A stretch of 64,000 nucleotides of DNA, taken from the NCBI GenBank assembly GCA_034509495.1, contig CM067519.1, forward strand, positions 27,999,643 to 28,063,642, read 5' to 3'. Below the pieces are notes generated by a model, which was not told the origin of the DNA, made no database searches, and worked only from the letters and a program-made list of their open reading frames with translations. The DNA comes from Acestrorhynchus altus. Its lineage: Eukaryota; Chordata; Actinopteri; Characiformes; Acestrorhynchidae. The translations under genes were made by a program, and so were the position numbers. Each line of letters begins with the position of its first letter. Position 1 is the first letter of the stretch. Positions 38,761-51,974 of the stretch are shown here, in pieces.

Positions 38761-39120
38761 CCTGCTCATAGTAACACTGACTCTGAATCAGTGGGACAGC
38801 CCGCGGGTCACCCTCACTCCAGCGGTGGGACACAAACCAGTACAGACACAAGTGCTGCCAGGAGGCATTCTGTAACAAATATCTGAATCTAACCTCAGTA
38901 CAGACAAGGACCAGCTCTGATACTTCACTGTTACTCTGTCTCTACTTTAAACCTTCACCATAACAATTAAACAGTCATATCTCCACATCCTGCAGAGCCT
39001 CAGTTCCTCCACACACCGTCCTCATGCTGACCAATCACTTCACCGCCCAGTCAAATCCATACCACGATACACTACAAACAGATGTATCATTCACAGATAA
39101 TATTACTAGATATTTTTAAT
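38761..39120. other. sfrp 3' UTR, probable
   Basis: No repeats. An ATTAAA near 38966 could serve as a polyadenylation signal. Extent is inferred. Confidence 0.35.
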
Positions 39121-39129
39121 GTTGTTCTT

Positions 39130-39360
39130 GAGTTTTTGTACTAGTGTGTATTCTTCTGGACATGCTGGTGTGTGTGTTCTTCTGGGCGTGCTGGGTGTTA
39201 TGTTCTTCTGGGCGTGTTGTTATTGTGTTCTTCTGGGGCTGATGTAGTGTGTGTTCTTCTGGAGCGTGCAGGTGTGTGTTCTTCCTGGGCGTGTTGTTGT
39301 GTGTTCTTCTGGACGTGCTGGTGTGTGTTCTTCTGGACGTGCTGGTGTGTGTTCTCGTTT
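39130..39360. repeat. About 24-bp minisatellite TGTTCTTCTGGACGTGCTGG
   Basis: About nine copies with TTCTTCTGGGCGTG and TTCTTCTGGAGCGTG variants and irregular length. Confidence 0.92.
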
Positions 39361-39399
39361 GCTGAATCACAGTGAAAGCAGTCTGAGCTGTGAGTTTCT

Positions 39400-41515
39400 G
39401 CAAGTGAAGCATCAGAGCACCACATTATCTTTATTAGCCACCAGACGATGTTATTTTTGGATGGTGTGTGTGTGTGTGTGTGTGTGTTGGGGGTTGCAGA
39501 AAGCTTCAGGTATTTCCTGGCAGCATTCACAACATCTGGGACAGGCTTCCCAGTCTCTAACCACATATATTTATTTTACCTGAGACGTGGAGAGAGTGCG
39601 GAAAGTTGGAGATGATATACTGGATCTCAGGCCTTACTTTGTGTGGCCAATTGCTTAAAAGCAGCAGTTCATCATCCTGAAGCAGATGAATCTCTGCCAT
39701 TTCTTGCATTTCAGATTGAAAACGGGATGATTGTGGAATAAGTCATTTTTCTGAGAGGACACTGCTGACCCTGACGTCCTCACAGCTTCTCCAGTGAAGG
39801 ACATGGATTTTTGGATTGATTGCAGTGAGAAGACACTTACAGTCATGTTTCCAATCAAGTAATCAAACAGCTGAAAGCTGCCGCAACACCCTAACATCCA
39901 TCTGGCAGCACCCTCACAGCCACCTAGCAATATTCACCACTGAGCTGGGACACCACCGGGCAGTATCCTACTTAGCCACAAATGCCCACTTAGATGCGTA
40001 CCTTGGGCCGGAACAACATCCATCACTGACCTGGGACACCATAGGAACCACCTAGCAACATCCTACCAACCATCCAAATCTCACTTTAAAACTGTGGATT
40101 CTCTTAGGGTGCTTCATGGAACTGAAACCCTTGTCCTTTATTGAGGGTTCCTCCAGAGTTTCAAACTGGTTTCACAAGAATCTTAATTTACCTCTAGAAT
40201 ATTTGAACAGTGTGGCGTATGCACCAACAACCACCTCAAGGATATTGTACCCATCTGAGGAAATGTATTAATCCCAGCTGGCAAATAGACACATGGTCAT
40301 AACCACTTCACCATACCTTAGTATGCAGTTATTGTCATTTATTCATTGATTGACATGAGAGCTCATTCATTTTATCATTTTCATTTTTGAGAACCTGCAG
40401 CAGCTCAGGATGCACATCTGGACATCTGCCGCTGTTCCCCTGCTGGAGCTCAAACCAGCTTACACGGTTTGACCAGTTTAGCTCTTCAGCAGTATAGGGA
40501 ATGTTTTCATTTGGTTTTGCTGGTGAAGTTGGTCCACCAGCTGACCAAATTATTCAACCAATGACCAGGATATTATTTCAAGCAAACCCAGCCAGCTTAG
40601 TGGCGGTATGCTGGTGGGCCATTAAATCCATGAAACCCAAATTAAAACAAACCCTTTATGAGGTATTTTTGTCTGAATGACCAGCTTTTCAACTACCTTG
40701 ACCTTCAATAACCAGCTGGGATCGTCTGAAAGAAGGTACCAGCAGAGGCTGATTTTGGGCTGTTTCTCACTCGGTTCTCTGAAACTGAACATGTCACCTG
40801 TACTCTGCCTGGGTCTGGGTTCTATATGGAGCGTGTTATCTTCAGAGTCTGCTCATTGTCCACACCCGAGATGAAGCTTATCAGACATGTCTGAAGTTCT
40901 GACCTGAACCATCTTTCAGTGTTCAGTGCCTCTAATGCACTGAGGATGTGAATTCTGCGAGATAACCTGTGTGTTTAGGAATAACTCTTCAGTACGGTTG
41001 TTGATCTCAGAGGAACGTGACGGACGATGTTTCCCTGGAGCTGCTGGGTGGTTGTTTGTGGGATCAGATGGTATGAAGCTGTGTGGTGTTCAGGCCTGCT
41101 CAGTTGATCTCACATGCTGCTCTTAGACTGAGGTGATATGCTCTCAGAATCAGGAAGCGTGCAGGCAGATAGGATCAGAATGGGAGGACACACTGAAAGT
41201 GGTGGTGGACGGGAACTGGACCGTGAGAGCTGAACTTCAAACCAAATTCCTTAGAATCTGTTTATAAAGAATTGTCTCATATACTCAGTGATTAGCAGGC
41301 GTGGGCATTACACTCAGAAATGTCATTTATTCGAATTAATCAGTATCTGTTCATAGAGGTTTGTAAAGTTGAAAGGCAGAAAACCCTGCTAGATCGCTTC
41401 CCTGCAGGGTTAAACAGGCCTGGTCAGTTCGCCGAATGACTGATGGCTTGTCCAGGTTGAATGTGCTGCTGTGTGTCAGTGGGAGGTCATTCAGAGCCAG
41501 AATGGATGGGATGAT
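39400..41515. other. Intergenic, mostly unique sequence
   Basis: A 17-bp (GT)n tract near 39464-39487. Short CACCTAGCAACATCC-type words repeat near 39910-40060. No gene recognised. Confidence 0.5.
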
Positions 41516-41529
41516 CATTAGTTACAGCT

Positions 41530-41531
<2 letters not shown>

Positions 41532-41594
<63 letters not shown>

Positions 41595-41925
41595 CAGAGA
41601 GGAGAAGTGAGGAGAGAGAGGCAAGAGAGAGAGAGAAAGAGAGGCAGAGAGAGAGACAGAGAGAGAGAGCGAGAGAAGACAGAGGAGAGAGAAGAGAGAG
41701 AGAAGACAGAGAGAGGGAGAGAGAGACAGAGAGGGAGAGAGAGAGAGAGCAAGAGAGAAGAGAGGGGGCAGAGAGAGAGACAGAGGAGAGGGGCAGAGAG
41801 AGAGAGACAGAGAGGGAGAGAGAGAGAGAAAAGAGAGAGAGAGAGAGAGAAAGAGACAGAGGGAGAGAGAGAGAGAAAGAGAAAGAGAGAGAGAGAAAGA
41901 GAGAGAAGAGAGAGAGAGAGAGACA
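41532..41925. repeat. About 395-bp (GA)n-rich polypurine tract
   Basis: Pure (GA)n for about 60 bp, then GAGA with scattered C and AA interruptions. All six frames are artificially open, giving RERERE or SLSLSL peptides. Confidence 0.98.
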
Positions 41926-42046
41926 TTCATGACCTAATTGACTAGATAAGAGCAGTCCTTCCATAAACACACCTCCTCTGGTCTGGAGATGAAAAAGCCT
42001 TAACACTGACAACCAAACTTACTGACAAACCAGACATATTTTATAT

Positions 42047-45045
42047 ATTTACACTCAGTGTATATCACAATACCTACATTTAGTTATTAATATTCACCCT
42101 AATGAGAGACTTCTTAGCTCCTCCCCTCAGTGTATATCACAATACCTACATTTAGAGTTATTAATATTCACCCTAATGAGAGACGTAGCTCCTCCCCTCA
42201 GTGTATATCACAATACACCATTTAGAGTTATTAATATTCACCCTAATGAGAACTGTGGCTCACTCCTCCTCAGTGTATATCACAATACACCATTTAGAGT
42301 TATTAATATTCACCTAATGAGAGACTGCTCACTCCTCCTCAGTGTATATCACAATACCACCATTTAGAGTTATTAATATTCACCTAATGAGGGAACTATG
42401 GCTCCTCCTCCTCAGTGTATATCCACAATACTACATTTAGAGTTATTAATATTCACCTAATGAGAGACTATGGCTCAGTGTATATCTAATACCTACATTT
42501 AGAGTTGATAATATTCACCCTAATGAGAGACTACTTAAACTCCTCCTCTCAGTGTATATCCTATCCACCTGCATTTAGGTTATTAATATTCACCTAATGA
42601 GACCGTAGCTCCCTCCTCAGTGTATATCACAATACCTACATATAGAGTTATTAATATTCACCCTAATGAGAGACTGTAGCTCCTCCTCCTCAGTGTATAT
42701 CACAATACCTACATTTAGAGTTAATATTCACCCTAATGAGAGACTGTAGCTCCTCCCCCTCAGTGTATATCACAATACCTACATTTAGAGTTATTAATAT
42801 TCACCCTAATGAGACTGTAGCTCCTCCCCTCAGTGTATATCTGTGCCATTTAGAGTTATTAATATTCACCTAATGAGAGACTGTAGCTCCTCCCCATAGT
42901 GTATATCTAATACATTTAGAGTTGGTAATATTCACCCTAATGAGGGCTGTGTCCTCCCCCTCAATTAGTATATCACAATACATTTAGAGTTAATATTCAC
43001 TATTGAGACTGTAGCTCTCCCCCTCAGTGTATATCACAATACCTACATTTTAGAGTTATTAATATTCACCCCTATTGAGAGACTGTAATCTCCCCCCTCA
43101 GTGTATATCACAATGCCTACATATAAGTTATTAATATTCACCCTAATGAGACTGTAGCTCCTCCCCCTCAGTGTATATCACAATACCTACATTTAGAGTT
43201 AATATTCACCCTAATGAGAGACTGTCCCTCCCCACTCAATTAACATATCACTGATACCATTTAGAGTTCACTATTGAGAGACTGTAGCTCATCCCCTCAG
43301 TGTATGTCACAATACCTACATTTAGAGTTATTAATATTCACCCTAATGAGACTGTGGCTCTCCCACTCTCAGTGTATATCCACAATACCTGCATTTAGAG
43401 TTAATATTCACTAATGAGAGACTGTAATCACTCCTCTCAGTGTATCACAATACACCATTTAGAGTTATTAATATTCACCCTAATGGACCTTGTCTCCCTC
43501 AGTGTATATCACAATACCTACATTTAGAGTTATTAATATTCACCCTAATGAGAAACTGTAGCTCCTCCTCCTCAGTGTATATCACAATACCTACATTTAG
43601 AGTTATTAATATTCACCCTAATGAGACAGCTCTCCCCTCAGTGTATATCACAATACCTACATTGGGAGTTAATATTCACCCTAATGAGAGACTGGCTCCT
43701 CCCCCTGGTGTATATCACAATGCCTACATTTAGAGTTAATATTCACCTAATGAGACTGTAGCTCCTCCCCCTCAGTGTATATACAATACCTACATTTAGA
43801 GTTATTAATATTCACCCTAATGAGAGACTGTAGCTCCTCCCCTCAGTGTATATCACAATACCTACATTTAGAGTTATTAATATTCACCTAACTTGAGGGC
43901 TGTGACTCCTCCCCTCAGTGTATATCACAATACCTACATTTAAGAGTTATTAATATTCACCTAATGAGACTATGCTCCTCCCCCTCAGTGTATATCAATA
44001 CCTACATTTGATTGTGCTTCACCCTAATGAGACTGTAGCTCCTCCCCCTCAGTGTATCACAATACCTACATTTAGAGTTAATATTCACCCTAATGAGAGA
44101 CTGTAACTCCTCCTCAGTGTATATCATAATACCTACATTTAGAGTTATTAATATTCACCCCTAATGAGATTTGTAACTCCTCCCCCTCAGTGTATATCTA
44201 ATACCTACATTTAGAGTTAACATTCACTAATGAGACTGTAGCTCCCCCTCAGTGTATCACAATACCTACATTTAGAGTTAATATTCACTAATGAGACTGT
44301 AGCTCCTCCCGGTGTATATCACAATACCACCACATTTAGAGTTATTAATATTCACCCCTAATGAGAGACTGTAGCTCCTCCCCCTCAGTGTATATCACAA
44401 TACCATTTAAATTTATTAATATTCACCTAATGAGGGCTGTGCTCCTCCCCCTCAGTGTGTAACACAATACCTACATTTAGAGTTATTAATATTCACCCAT
44501 GAGAGACTGTGCTCTCCCCTCAGTGTATGTCTATGCCTACATTTAGAGTGTAATATTCACCCTATTGAACCTTAGCTCCTCCCCTCAGTGTATATCTGTA
44601 CCTACATTTGAGAGTTAATATTCACCTAATGAGAGACTGTAGCTCACTCCCCTCAGTGTATATCACAATACCTACATTTAAGGTTAATATTCACCCTAAT
44701 GAGAGACTGTGGCTCACCCCCTCAGTGTATATCACAATGCCTACATTTAGAAGTTATTAATATTCACTAATGAGAGACTGTAGCTCCTCCCCCTCAGTGT
44801 ATATCCACAATACCTACATTTAGAGTTATTAATATTCACCTAACGAGAGACTGTGACTCCTCCCCCTCAGTGTATATCACAATACCCGGTGGGTTATTAA
44901 TATTCACCCTAATGAGACTGTAGCTCCTCCCTCAGTACCTACATTTAGAGTTATTAATATTCACCCTAATGAGAGACCGTAGCTCCTCCCCCTCAGTGTA
45001 TATCACAATACCTACATTTAGAGTTATTAATATTCACCTAATGAA
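42047..45045. repeat. 73-bp satellite, array 2, inverted relative to array 1
   Basis: About 42 units of CACAATACCTACATTTAGAG, TTATTAATATTCACCCTAAT and GAGACTGTAGCTCCTCCCCC, the exact complement of the unit at 11745-13410. Many units have missing or altered blocks (TATATCTAATACC for TATATCACAATACC, GGCTCAC for AGCTCC). Ends are abrupt: (GA)n unique flank on the left, unique DNA on the right. Confidence 0.97.
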
Positions 45046-45049
45046 GAGA

Positions 45050-46690
45050 TGAATGTAAGATATAGATCACGGGAAGAAGGTGTTATTCCGGGTGTAATAT
45101 CAGGTGTAAAGAGGCTGATACAGACAGAGACTGCGTGTCTCTAGGAGTGAAATAATTGTGCACAGCGTGTCTCCGTCAGCGTAAACAAGTCTTCAATGAG
45201 CAGCATGTGGACTCCAGCTGAGTAATCTCTGCAATCACTCTCCATCTGCTCTCGCGCTTTTACTGTGCTCAGAAAAGTGACTCAGTTTGTCCTACATGCT
45301 GCTCTCACTGTTCTGTCACATGCCTACACACACACACACACACACACACAGATGGTGGGTGGGAGATCAGGAATGTTGCATGACAAACAAGTCAATTCCT
45401 CGAGGCCGGGAGCTGAAGTAGGGGAAACAGGGAGGACTCAGCAGGTTCCACACAGCGACTCAGATCCAGATCCCTCTCAGTCAGTCATTTTACATTCGAC
45501 TGAACTCTAATATTCTGTAGAGTTTATATCAAATGTTTTTAGAATTATAATGTTATTACCCTGCACAGAGTGCTCCTGTAGATCACTCCAAGAGCAGGTG
45601 GTAATAGTCCAGCAGCTCACAGAGGAACCGTCCTGTTTCTCTCCGTCCAATGATGTCCCGGTAGAGGCGTGTCTAACAGATCCTCACCAAGAGGTACACT
45701 ACCCAAAAGTAGCCTCACAGAGCCTTTTTATAGGGCAGTGGGGGAAACACTTTTACGACCTCTTGTGGCAAAACCCAATATCTACTCAGGCCCACCTGCA
45801 CTGTTTACATATCTGACTCCTCACCAATGCGTTTGTCTGAATTAAGTCCACTTTTAAACCTTCGTTCCACGTCATCACTATCTGCGTAATAATCAAACTG
45901 TTCTTCATTTCAGTTCAGCTTATTTCAGCACTCGACAAGAAGATAATGGTGGTCTCCAGAACCAACTGATGAGAACAGACAGTGTGGAGCCTTGGCTGCT
46001 GATGAATGTGACACTGGAGAACTTAGAGGATATGGATTGAATCAGGAAAGCTACAGACTGGAGATGCCAGAGATTCATCGGGAGATAGAGAGAAATGGTT
46101 CAGCAGCACAGCTGATAAACACATTATTTTACTCTACTGCCAACATCTGAGAGAGAGCGCTCTCCTCATGTTCAATCTGTCAGGGCGATCAGCTCCACCC
46201 GGACTGTGGAGATGGGCTCTGCTCTGATAATAAATGTATTCATCCAGGACTGTGGTGGGTTGAGGAACCGACTGAGGAAGAGCTGGAGACACTTCGGGCA
46301 TTGAGAACGAGGGGCTGTCACCTTTACGGAGGGAAAATGTGCTGAGCAGTGATTGGCGTGGCCAGGTCAAAGATGTTTTGTGTTGTGATTGTCCTGGAAG
46401 GTGAAGAAATGAAAGACATTAATCTGATCTTTGAGCTTCTTCTCAGGTCAGCCTCATTGAAGATCAATGTTTGAGATATTTATATCAGAACAGTCAGCTG
46501 AGTCGATCTTCCTTATTTTTCCAACAGCTCCAGCTCATATCTCACATCAACTACAAGGAATTCGGCCTATTGAGAGAATGTGTGGGTTTCTGGAGGTTCT
46601 CAGAGACTTGCTCTTCACTTTTAACAGGTGGCAGCTGATGTTCACTGTGGGCTAAAACTGTGGCTGCTAGAGCACTTTGGGCCAAAACCA
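45050..46690. other. Intergenic, unassigned
   Basis: Short (CA)n at 45324-45350. Frames at 45550-45816 and 46134-46370 are not recognised. No other structure seen. Confidence 0.45.
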
Positions 46691-46918
46691 GCGTAACACA
46701 CACTAACACACCACCACCATGAGCCACCACCCACATCATATCTGCTCTGTGTGTGGGGTCCTGATCATTGAAGATCAGGGTGAAAGGAGGAGAATAAAGT
46801 CTGCAGAGAAACAGATGAACTACAGTCTGGAATTATAGAACCACAAAGAGGAGCTGATAGGATGGACAGAGAGAGGAGAAAGAAGGAGGTGGTCATAATG
46901 TTATGGCTGATCAGTGAA
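46690..46918. mobile_element. Fold-back element, one arm with its outer end
   Basis: AACACACACTAACACACCAC through AGGGTGAAAGGAGGAGAATA to the outer end GGTCATAATGTTATGGCTGA (about 46893-46912). The centre is missing. Confidence 0.88.
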
Positions 46919-47529
46919 CTATTGATTACATATGGAAACTAAGTGATTTATTTCTTTATTTCATTATAATTTATGTTTTTATGACGTCATTTCCCAGTTT
47001 GACCAGCAGATGGAGACATATTCACACAACATACCCCAGCAGTCCTATCTGCCCCTCTGAGTGAGGACTGTTACCCAGTCTGTCCCTCAGCATGTCTGTG
47101 TGAATAAATCATATTTATTAATACACAGTTCTAATCGTATCATATCTCTGTCTGATCCAGAGCTGCAGGTTTGAGTAAACGTCTGAACATTGATAAGAAT
47201 GAAGTGATTAGATGAACAACATCAGTCAGACTTTTAGTGGCAGCCGAGGCCGTATTATCACCGTTATCATAAATAAGAACATCAATAAATACTGTTTCAT
47301 ATTACTTTTGTTTTTAATCAGGTGTTTTCTACATGATTACACTCTGTTTTATGATTTCTCTGATTTAACTTGCCCTGCCTTGGTTCTGACACTTACTCCT
47401 TTGGACTTTTCTTGTCCTTCACAGTCTCTCTCTGACCTCAGTCTGTCTTCAGAGACTGCTCTCATTGAGAGCTGTAATGTCCCAGTGCAGCTCAGTAAGG
47501 GCTTCTCACTTAGCTCATTAGTGGGATCT

Positions 47530-47710
47530 TCCTGACCTCATTAATGCTCTTCTCGCTGAATGCAATCCAATCCTCACAGCAATGTTCCAGAATCTAGTAA
47601 ACAGTAGAGACAGTTCCTCCAACAAAAGCAGGATAAGCTCTTTAATCCCCTTGATTTCAGAAGACACAGTGCATGAGAAGGTGTCCCAATACTTTTGTCT
47701 GTACATAGTG
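47530..47710. mobile_element. Dispersed repeat B fragment
   Basis: Contains CAATGTTCCAGAATCTAGTA and GAAGGTGTCCCAATACTTTTG. Reverse orientation, left end of the repeat only. Confidence 0.8.
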
Positions 47711-48119
47711 TCTGTGTCACAGTGTGTCTGTATATGCTGATGTGCCTGAAACGTCCCACGTGTCTGAACTGTTACCATGTATCGACTGTATGTCCAGTTC
47801 ACGTAAGAGTCCAGATGAGTCCAGTCATCTGTGTTTGGTTTGTTGGCCGGTGGCAGTAAGTGCTCTTTGTTCTGCTACAGCACATCAACATGCTATCAAC
47901 AAACAACACTTCTCAGTACTGACAGGACATTCCGAGCCTGGGGTCAGCCGGATGGGGGACGTCCCTTCTGTGTTCCCACTAAGATATTAAAAGTTACACT
48001 TTAATCTTCAGAGCGAGGCTTTATGCTGACACGTCTTATCTCAGCCAAGCAGCAGCGAGAGTAAACAGCCAGCCATGACCGAGTTCTGAAAATAGACAGA
48101 ATCCCTCTTACACTGTACA

Positions 48120-48395
48120 CGGTGGGCAAAAGTATTGGGACACTTGTAATTAGACTTGCATTCCGCTCAGTACTTTTTTGATGAGGTGGGCAGGTGATCA
48201 TCCAACACCCTGACCTCATTAAAGCTCTTGTTGCCAAATGCAATCAAATCCTCACTTCAATGTTCCAGAATCTAGTAGAAAGTCTTCTCTGGACAGTACA
48301 GACAGTTACTCCAGCAAAAGCAGGATCAACTCTTTAATCCCCTTGATTTCAGTGCATGAGCAGGTGTCCCAATACTTTTGTCCGTATACTGTATG
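48120..48395. mobile_element. Dispersed repeat B, two left ends facing each other
   Basis: GGCAAAAGTATTGGGACACT at 48124 and, inverted, CAGGTGTCCCAATACTTTTG at 48361. Between them TGCAATCAAATCCTCACTTC and AATGTTCCAGAATCTAGTAG. The internal part present in longer copies is absent, so this is a short palindromic deletion derivative. Confidence 0.85.
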
Positions 48396-48399
48396 TAAA

Positions 48400-49010
48400 A
48401 GCATTTTTATGATTATAAAGCTGTGAATTTAAAGTGGACATGTGGACACCGGGAATGTCTGAAAATATTAACATGAACCGTAAACAAAGACAGAATAAAC
48501 AAACAAACAAACAAATAAATAAATAAATAAATATACAAAATCAGGAAAATAAAAATAAAGCATATTCCACATAAAAACGGAAGCATCTGGAATGAGGGAA
48601 TAGATTCCCAAACAGCCTCTCTGTCGATGCCCCCCCCACCACCACCACCACCACCACCACAGCTTCATGAGAAAGATGGACTCTGTTGTGCCAAGGCCCA
48701 GTGTGAAAAACCGGAGTAATGCAGTATGGACGCAGGAGCACAGGAGCACAGGAGCACAGGAGCGTGGGAATGTCATAGGAAAAACTGCTGAAGTGGGCTT
48801 GTCCAGGAGAAGATGGAATGAATTAATGATCTGACTCTGTGAGTCAGAGATAGCGACACTTCTGCCCTGGAACAGGAACCATCTTCCACAGAAATTCCAT
48901 AAAACTCCAGATTAAACTGGAAACCATTCTCAACAGCTTGACTGCAGGTCAACTTTCAGATTTCCCGTTAAACCTGCTGGTTACTGTTATACTACATCAA
49001 ATCATACGTG
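48400..49010. other. Intergenic with short simple repeats
   Basis: AAACAAAC/AAATAAAT at 48496-48530, (ACC)n at 48638-48660, and GGAGCACA in tandem at about 48735-48763. Confidence 0.7.
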
Positions 49011-49019
49011 AACCTAGAG

Positions 49020-49464
49020 TACAATATATACCCAACATGTACCCAGTATATACCCAACATGTACCCAATATATACCCAACATGTTTGCAATATATACCCA
49101 ATATATACCCAACATGTACCCAATATATACCCAATATATACCCAATATATACCCAACATGTACCCAATATATACCCAATATATACCCAACATGTACCCAG
49201 TATATACCCAATATATACCCAACATGTACCCAGTATATACCCAATATATACCCAACATGTACCCAACATATACCCAATATATACCCAACATGTATCCAAT
49301 ATATACCCAATATATACCCAACATGTACCCAGTATATACCCAATGTATACCCATGTACCCAGTATATACCCAATATATACCCAACATGTACCCAACATAT
49401 ACCCAACATGTACCCAATATATACCCAATATATACCCAACATGTACACAATATATACCCAATAA
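49020..49464. repeat. 12-bp minisatellite CCCAATATATAC / CCCAACATGTAC
   Basis: About 36 copies of two alternating 12-bp variants. A 12-bp period preserves frame, so frames stay open on both strands (YPIYTQHVPNIYP and the like). The two variants form a higher-order pattern, usually two or three of the first per one of the second. Confidence 0.97.
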
Positions 49465-49543
49465 CATATAGAAAATATCTGCCACAGAGCCGGACAGGCA
49501 GTCGGAACAACAGCTGGTCCTGAAATATAGAAATAAGAATATA

Positions 49544-50312
49544 AACACTTACACTATATATACACTTACACTATATAAACACTTACACTATATACACACT
49601 TCACTATATACACACACTATATACACACACTATATATATATATACACTTACACTATATAAACACTTACACTATATATACACTTACACTATATAAACACTT
49701 ACACTATACATACACTTACACTATATACACACTTACACTATATATACACTTACACTATATAAACACTTACACTATATACTCACACTATATAAACACTTAC
49801 ACTATATAAACACTTACACTATATACACACTTACACTATATAAACACTTACACTATATAAACACTTACACTATATACACACTTACACTATATATACACTT
49901 ACACTATATAAACACACTTCACTATATACACACACTATATACACACACTGTATACACACTTACACTATATAAACACTTACACTATATACACACCACTATA
50001 TACACACTTACACTATATATACACTTACACTATATAAACACACTATATAAACACACTATATACACACTTCACTATATACACACACTATATACACACTTAC
50101 ACTATATAAACACTTACACTATATAAACACTTACACTATATATACACTTACACTATATAAACACTTACACTATATACACACTTCACTATATACACACTTA
50201 CACTATATATACACTTACACTATATATACAGTTACACTATATATACACTTACACTATATAAACACTTACACTATATATACACTTACACTATATACACACT
50301 TACACTATATAT
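49544..50312. repeat. About 17-bp minisatellite CACTTACACTATATAAA
   Basis: About 45 copies with TATATA, TATACA and TATAAA endings and shortened forms lacking TTACA. It begins 80 bp after the 12-bp array. Confidence 0.96.
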
Positions 50313-50329
50313 ATGTCAGAGGGGCATAA

Positions 50330-50990
50330 CAGGGGGGCAACTTTTGAGGAACTTTTGAGGAACTTTTGAGGGATGAGGTGGGCACATCCTGATGTTCTTA
50401 TGGCTGAATACAATCAAATCTTCACAGCAATTTCCCAGAATCTTGTAGGAAGTCTTCTGGACATTAGAGTACCCTTCATTTAAAGCTCTTTAACACATAA
50501 CAACTACGAACACTCTGCCTAATTCAACAACTGTCCGTCTGAAGATTCGGACTAATTCTCTGCTTTGTCCAGAGAACCGTTAGAAGAACAGGGCTGTGAA
50601 AGTTCTGATCTTTTGAACAGCTCTCTCAGGAGCTCAGTGAAGAACCTGCTTATGAAGATGTTGGTGAGAAGCTCCAGATTAAAGGAGACAGAAGGGTCTG
50701 AACTGTGCTGTGTTTTTGAGTTTCTGCCGTTATCAGACTCTGACCTCCAACACCTCAGTGCTGAGAGAAGACTGATGACTGGAAGAGGATCAGACTGGTT
50801 TGAGCTGGATCTGACTGACCCATGCTGTTGTTGGGTGTTAAAGGAGGGTGAGGCTAAAAACACACATCGACACTCCAACACTCTCTTATCTCGGCTCAGC
50901 CAGTAACTGCTTCTGGCTCCCTGACAAACCCCCCACTGAGCACGGCCTGGATGACCTCACCACAATATTTACCCTGAGCAGGTCTGTCTC
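50330..50990. other. Short unique interval with repeat B fragment and an unassigned open frame
   Basis: AACTTTTGAGG three times at 50340-50372; repeat B words (ATACAATCAAATCTTCACAG, AATCTTGTAGGAAGTCTTCT) to about 50462. Frames at 50565-50906 (plus) and 50552-50881 (minus) overlap, which argues against either being a gene. Confidence 0.4.
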
Positions 50991-50999
50991 ACAACGTTC

Positions 51000-51972
51000 A
51001 GATCAGTTCACTTCAGACCAGAACAAATCAGATCAGATCAGATCAGATCAGATCAGATCAGTTCAGATCAGAACAAATCAGATCAGATCAGATCAGATCA
51101 GTTCAGATCAGTTCAGATCAGATCAGATCAGATCAGATCAGTTCAGATCAGAACAAATCAGATCAGATCAGTTCAGATCAGATCAGAACAAATCAGATCA
51201 GATCAGATCAGATCAGTTCAGATCAGAACAAATCAGATCAGATCAGATCAGTTCAGATCAGAACAAATCAGATCAGATCAGTTCAGATCAGAACAAATCA
51301 GATCAGATCAGATCAGTTCACTTCAGATCAGAACAAATCAGATCAGTTCAGATCAGTTCAGACCAGAACAAATCAGATCAGATCAGATCAGTTCACTTCA
51401 GATCAGAACAAATCAGATCAGATCAGATCAGACTGTCTGATCAGAACAAATCAGATTAGATCAGATCAGACTTCAGATCAGAACAAAATCGATTAGATCA
51501 GATCAGATCAGTTCAGATCAGAATAAATCAGATTAGATCAGATCAGTTCACTTCAGATCAGAACAAATCAGATCAGTTCAGATCAGTTCAGACCAGAACA
51601 AATCAGATCAGATCAGATCAGTTCACTTCAGATCAGAACAAATCAGATCAGATCAGATCAGTTCACTTCAGATCAGAACAAACTGAGATCAGATCAGATC
51701 AGATCAGTTCAGATCAGAACAAATCAGATTAGATCAGTTCAGATCAGATCAGTTCACTTCAGATCAGAACAAATCAGATCAGTTCAGATCAGTTCACTTC
51801 AGATCAGATCAGATCAGATCAGTTCAGATCAGTTCACTTCAGATCAGAACAAATCAGGATCAGTCTCAGATCAGTTCACTCTAGATCAGATCAGATCAGT
51901 CTGTAGATCAGTTCACTTCAGATCAGATCAGATCAGATCAGATTCAGAACAAATCAGATGAGATCAGATCAG
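51000..51972. repeat. GATCA pentamer-based satellite
   Basis: Built from GATCA with GTTCA, GAACA, AATCA and CTTCA in recurring order (GATCAGAACAAATCAGATCA is the commonest phrase). Nearly every fifth base starts a GATC. The right third is less regular. Confidence 0.97.
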
Positions 51973-51974
51973 AC

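Noticed and set aside
41436..42012. Arg/Glu-rich and Ser/Leu-rich frames, possible coiled coil or SR-type protein
   Set aside because: Translation of a (GA)n tract on both strands.
49008..49548. Six open frames of 127-183 codons on both strands
   Set aside because: A 12-bp repeat without stop codons keeps all frames open; the peptides are pure repeat translations.
50565..50906. 113-codon plus-strand frame without tandem repeats
   Set aside because: A minus-strand frame of similar length overlaps it almost fully; no domain, no splice context, next to satellite DNA.
50848..51459. 203-codon frame with SDQIRSDQ repeats
   Set aside because: Translation of the GATCA satellite.
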